Below are positions 13,114-14,981 of a stretch of 14,981 bases of DNA, piece after piece. The DNA is from Bacteroidota bacterium. Its GTDB lineage: Bacteria; Bacteroidota; Bacteroidia; NS11-12g; UBA955. Positions within the stretch are counted from its first letter, which is position 1, and each line of letters opens with the position of its first letter. The position numbers and the translations under genes are program-made. Location: NCBI GenBank assembly GCA_018969565.1, contig JAGWYC010000022.1, forward strand, positions 1-14,981, given 5' to 3'. The notes beneath the pieces were generated by a model. That model did no database searches and was not told the origin of the DNA. It saw only the letters and a list, made by a program, of their open reading frames with translations.

Positions 13114-13992
13114 GTGCAGCACCGTTTATTTCCCCTGTTTATTGTGGTACTTCTTGGCCTGGTCTGGGGTTCCTCCTTTATTCTGATATTCATGGGACTG
13201 CGGGCTTTTGCACCGGTACAGGTTGCTGCGCTCCGGCTCATGTTTGCCGGTTTTTTTATGATGCCGGTGGTTTGGCTGTTTCGCAAACAAGTAAATAAGG
13301 AGTCGCTGAAGTTTCTGTTCCTGTCGGGTTTGATCGGGAATGGAATTCCGGCCTTTCTTTTTGCTACGGCGGGAAAGATGATACCATCCGGCATCAGCGG
13401 AGTGCTGAACAGCCTTACGCCCTTGTTTACCTTATTGTTCGGTTCCTGGTTTTTCGGGGTGGCCATTCTGAAGCGACATAGCTGGGGCGTGTTCTTTGGA
13501 TTGGCAGGCGCTGCCGTGTTGTTGCTTCCCGGGTACTTCATGAAGGATGAAAAAATCATGAATCCGCTGGGTGGTTTACTAGCCATAGTGGCCACCATGC
13601 TTTATGGTATTAACGTGAACATCATCAAGCAGAAGCTGAGTCATCTGAATCCCTTCATCGTCAGCGCGTTCCCTTTGGGGTTCATGGCCATTTGTGCCTT
13701 GCCGGTATTTCTGTGTACGCGCCCGGCAGAGAATTTTGCCGCTCATGGTGCTCTGGCCTGGTCCTCACTGGGGTATCTGGCCATCCTGGGTATTGTGGGC
13801 TCAGCGCTTTCGCTGATCATATTTAATATTCTTGTTCAGCGCACTACGGCCTTGTTTGCCAGCACCAATACATTTATTATACCCATGGTTTCCGTGGCAT
13901 GGGGGCTGGTATTCAGGGAGCCTTTCGGATGGAATCTGTTGCTTGGATTGTTGTTGTGTTTTGTCGCTATCTGGCTGGTGATGAGAAGGTGA
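13114..13992 (+). CDS. EamA/DMT-family transporter
   Basis: This inner-membrane protein of about 292 residues has ten predicted hydrophobic helices in two EamA repeats. The first begins FIVVLLGLVWGSSFILIFMGL, the classic EamA opening (LxWGSSF), and the second begins around GGLLAIVATMLYGINVNII. The C-terminal helix pair (FIIPMVSVAWGLVFREP, then LLGLLLCFVAIWLVMRR) carries the family's terminal pattern. Members export amino acids, metabolites or drugs; the substrate cannot be read here. The frame is open from a TTG at 13084, but the -7 promoter box would lie inside that extension, so I chose the GTG at 13114. An ATG at 13192 would delete the first helix and is unlikely. The gene stands alone and shows ordinary chromosomal composition. 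Confidence 0.85.
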   Translation: MQHRLFPLFIVVLLGLVWGSSFILIFMGLRAFAPVQVAALRLMFAGFFMMPVVWLFRKQVNKESLKFLFLSGLIGNGIPAFLFATAGKMIPSGISGVLNSLTPLFTLLFGSWFFGVAILKRHSWGVFFGLAGAAVLLLPGYFMKDEKIMNPLGGLLAIVATMLYGINVNIIKQKLSHLNPFIVSAFPLGFMAICALPVFLCTRPAENFAAHGALAWSSLGYLAILGIVGSALSLIIFNILVQRTTALFASTNTFIIPMVSVAWGLVFREPFGWNLLLGLLLCFVAIWLVMRR

Positions 13993-14146
13993 TTTTGCGG
14001 TATTGGTATCCATTTTAGCCTTATGCCGAAGTAATTCAGAACCGACCCGGTGGCTGGGTTGTGTTGTTGATAACCAATGCGTTAAAGCCCCTTAACAGGT
14101 GCTTAAACTACCAAAAACAAAGGGCAAAAAGGTTTTATACGATAGA

Positions 14147-14178
14147 TTGTGAAATGTTGTGGATAAGTCATAAGTTTG
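14147..14178 (+). promoter_or_regulatory. Bacteroidota-type promoter for the secreted protein gene
   Basis: TTG (14147-14149) is followed after 21 bases by TAAGTTTG (14171-14178), a full match to the -7 consensus. It lies 22 bases before the ATG at 14201, giving a short leader. Confidence 0.5.
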
Positions 14179-14200
14179 CAGCATACAACAATCGCAAAAG

Positions 14201-14981
14201 ATGAAAAAAGTTCTACTACTTCTCTCGGCACTGGCCGCTGTTACAAGCGGATCTTACGCCCAACCATGCGGTGATGGTGTCAATACCGTAAAAACATTTA
14301 CTCCTGCCGGCACATCATTCGCGGACAGATTATGGAACACAGCTACCAACTGGAGTCCTGCCGGTGTTCCGGATTGTGACGATGATGTGCGCATCTGGAA
14401 TGGTATTGCTTACGTTACCGCTAACGTAACGGTGCGTGATATCCGTGTATTTCGCCAAACAACCCCGGTTGCCGGAGTTGGTGTTTTGCGTATTGAAGGA
14501 AATTACACCGTAACATGCCGCAACATGGTGTTGGACGAGGGTAATATGGAATCAAACACCACTGCATATTCCGCAATTGTGGCAGACTCTGTTTCACTTG
14601 CAAAGAATGCCCAGATGACCGTGCGCTACCTGACCGTGAAGCGCAGGATTGCACAGGGCAACAGCAAGGTGAACATGATGGAATATGGCATCGCCGACCT
14701 GAAGCACGTGGTATTGAATGATTACGCCACCTTCACAGCACCATCCGGCTGGCAAAAGAATAATAAATCACGCGTTGATGTACGCGGTGACTTTTTCATA
14801 GCTGAATTGGCCAAATATGTTCACAATAACGGTACCCTTCGTTTTATTGACACCGGAAGAAACATGATTAACACCGCCGGTACATCAGGAAAAATCCGTG
14901 AATTCTGGAATATCGAAATTGAAAAGAAACTCGATGGTGCAGGTGATATTACCGAGCCCGGAAGGCTGAGGACACCTTTCG
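14201..14981 (+). CDS. secreted protein, 5' part only (runs off the window)
   Basis: An uninterrupted frame of 260 codons runs to the last base of the window. It opens with a clear Sec signal peptide, MKKVLLLLSALAAVTSGSYAQ, with cleavage likely after SYA. The mature part starts with NTVKTFTPAGTSF and a DRLWNTATNWSPAGVPDCDDDVRIWNG stretch. This resembles the N-terminus of Bacteroidota surface proteins with beta-helix-like repeats (W-N-x-x-x-NWS-x-G-x-P-x-x-xDxV), many of which end in a type IX secretion sorting domain. The rest is Thr/Asn/Val-rich, consistent with a repetitive beta structure. The C-terminus is outside the window, so the sorting domain cannot be checked. The promoter upstream supports this start. 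Exact function is unknown. Confidence 0.8.
   Translation, partial: MKKVLLLLSALAAVTSGSYAQPCGDGVNTVKTFTPAGTSFADRLWNTATNWSPAGVPDCDDDVRIWNGIAYVTANVTVRDIRVFRQTTPVAGVGVLRIEGNYTVTCRNMVLDEGNMESNTTAYSAIVADSVSLAKNAQMTVRYLTVKRRIAQGNSKVNMMEYGIADLKHVVLNDYATFTAPSGWQKNNKSRVDVRGDFFIAELAKYVHNNGTLRFIDTGRNMINTAGTSGKIREFWNIEIEKKLDGAGDITEPGRLRTPF

Noticed and set aside
14041..14106. Terminator behind the EamA gene
   Set aside because: The best stem (14085-14091 with 14098-14104) has a mismatch and is not followed by a T-run.

Overview
The window looks like chromosomal DNA from a member of the Bacteroidota. Four signs point that way: several gene starts are preceded by the phylum's characteristic -7 promoter box (TAnnTTTG), Shine-Dalgarno sequences are mostly weak or absent, there is a bacterial group II geranylgeranylglyceryl phosphate synthase, and the core genes have moderate GC and a Bacteroidota flavour. 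No rRNA, tRNA or CRISPR array was recognised.

Layout. Positions 48-1363 (minus) hold a tandem universal stress protein and an overlapping lipoprotein gene. From a divergent intergenic region, 1516-3532 (plus) encodes a phosphoglucose/phosphomannose isomerase and a fumarylacetoacetate-hydrolase-family enzyme, probably one operon. Positions 3534-4818 (minus) encode the prenylglyceryl phosphate synthase and a two-helix membrane protein. Positions 5043-8375 (plus) encode a full-length adenosylcobalamin-dependent ribonucleotide reductase (nrdJ). Positions 13114-13992 encode an EamA-type exporter. At 14201 a secreted protein begins and runs off the end of the window.

The accessory part is 8380-12689, a compact island directly behind nrdJ. 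It encodes a 927-residue single-chain restriction-modification enzyme of the MmeI type (nuclease, methyltransferase, target recognition domain). Overlapping it by ATGA is a protein joining a STAS-like domain to a GHKL (histidine-kinase-like) ATPase, followed by a small DUF4325 STAS-like protein. The last two resemble an anti-sigma/anti-anti-sigma partner-switching pair, so the three genes may form a regulated restriction or defence system.

The main evidence that this is an insertion is a 40-base direct repeat. The last 11 sense codons plus stop of nrdJ occur again at 12689-12728, beyond the island. All five differences between the copies are synonymous or exchange one stop codon for another, and each copy is followed by its own terminator hairpin. 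An insertion at the 3' end of nrdJ seems to have given the gene a new tail and left the old tail and terminator about 4.35 kb downstream. No recombinase gene is visible. Within the island the target-recognition part of the enzyme and the ATPase gene are AT-rich, while the rest matches the chromosome, so the island looks like a mosaic of exchanged modules.
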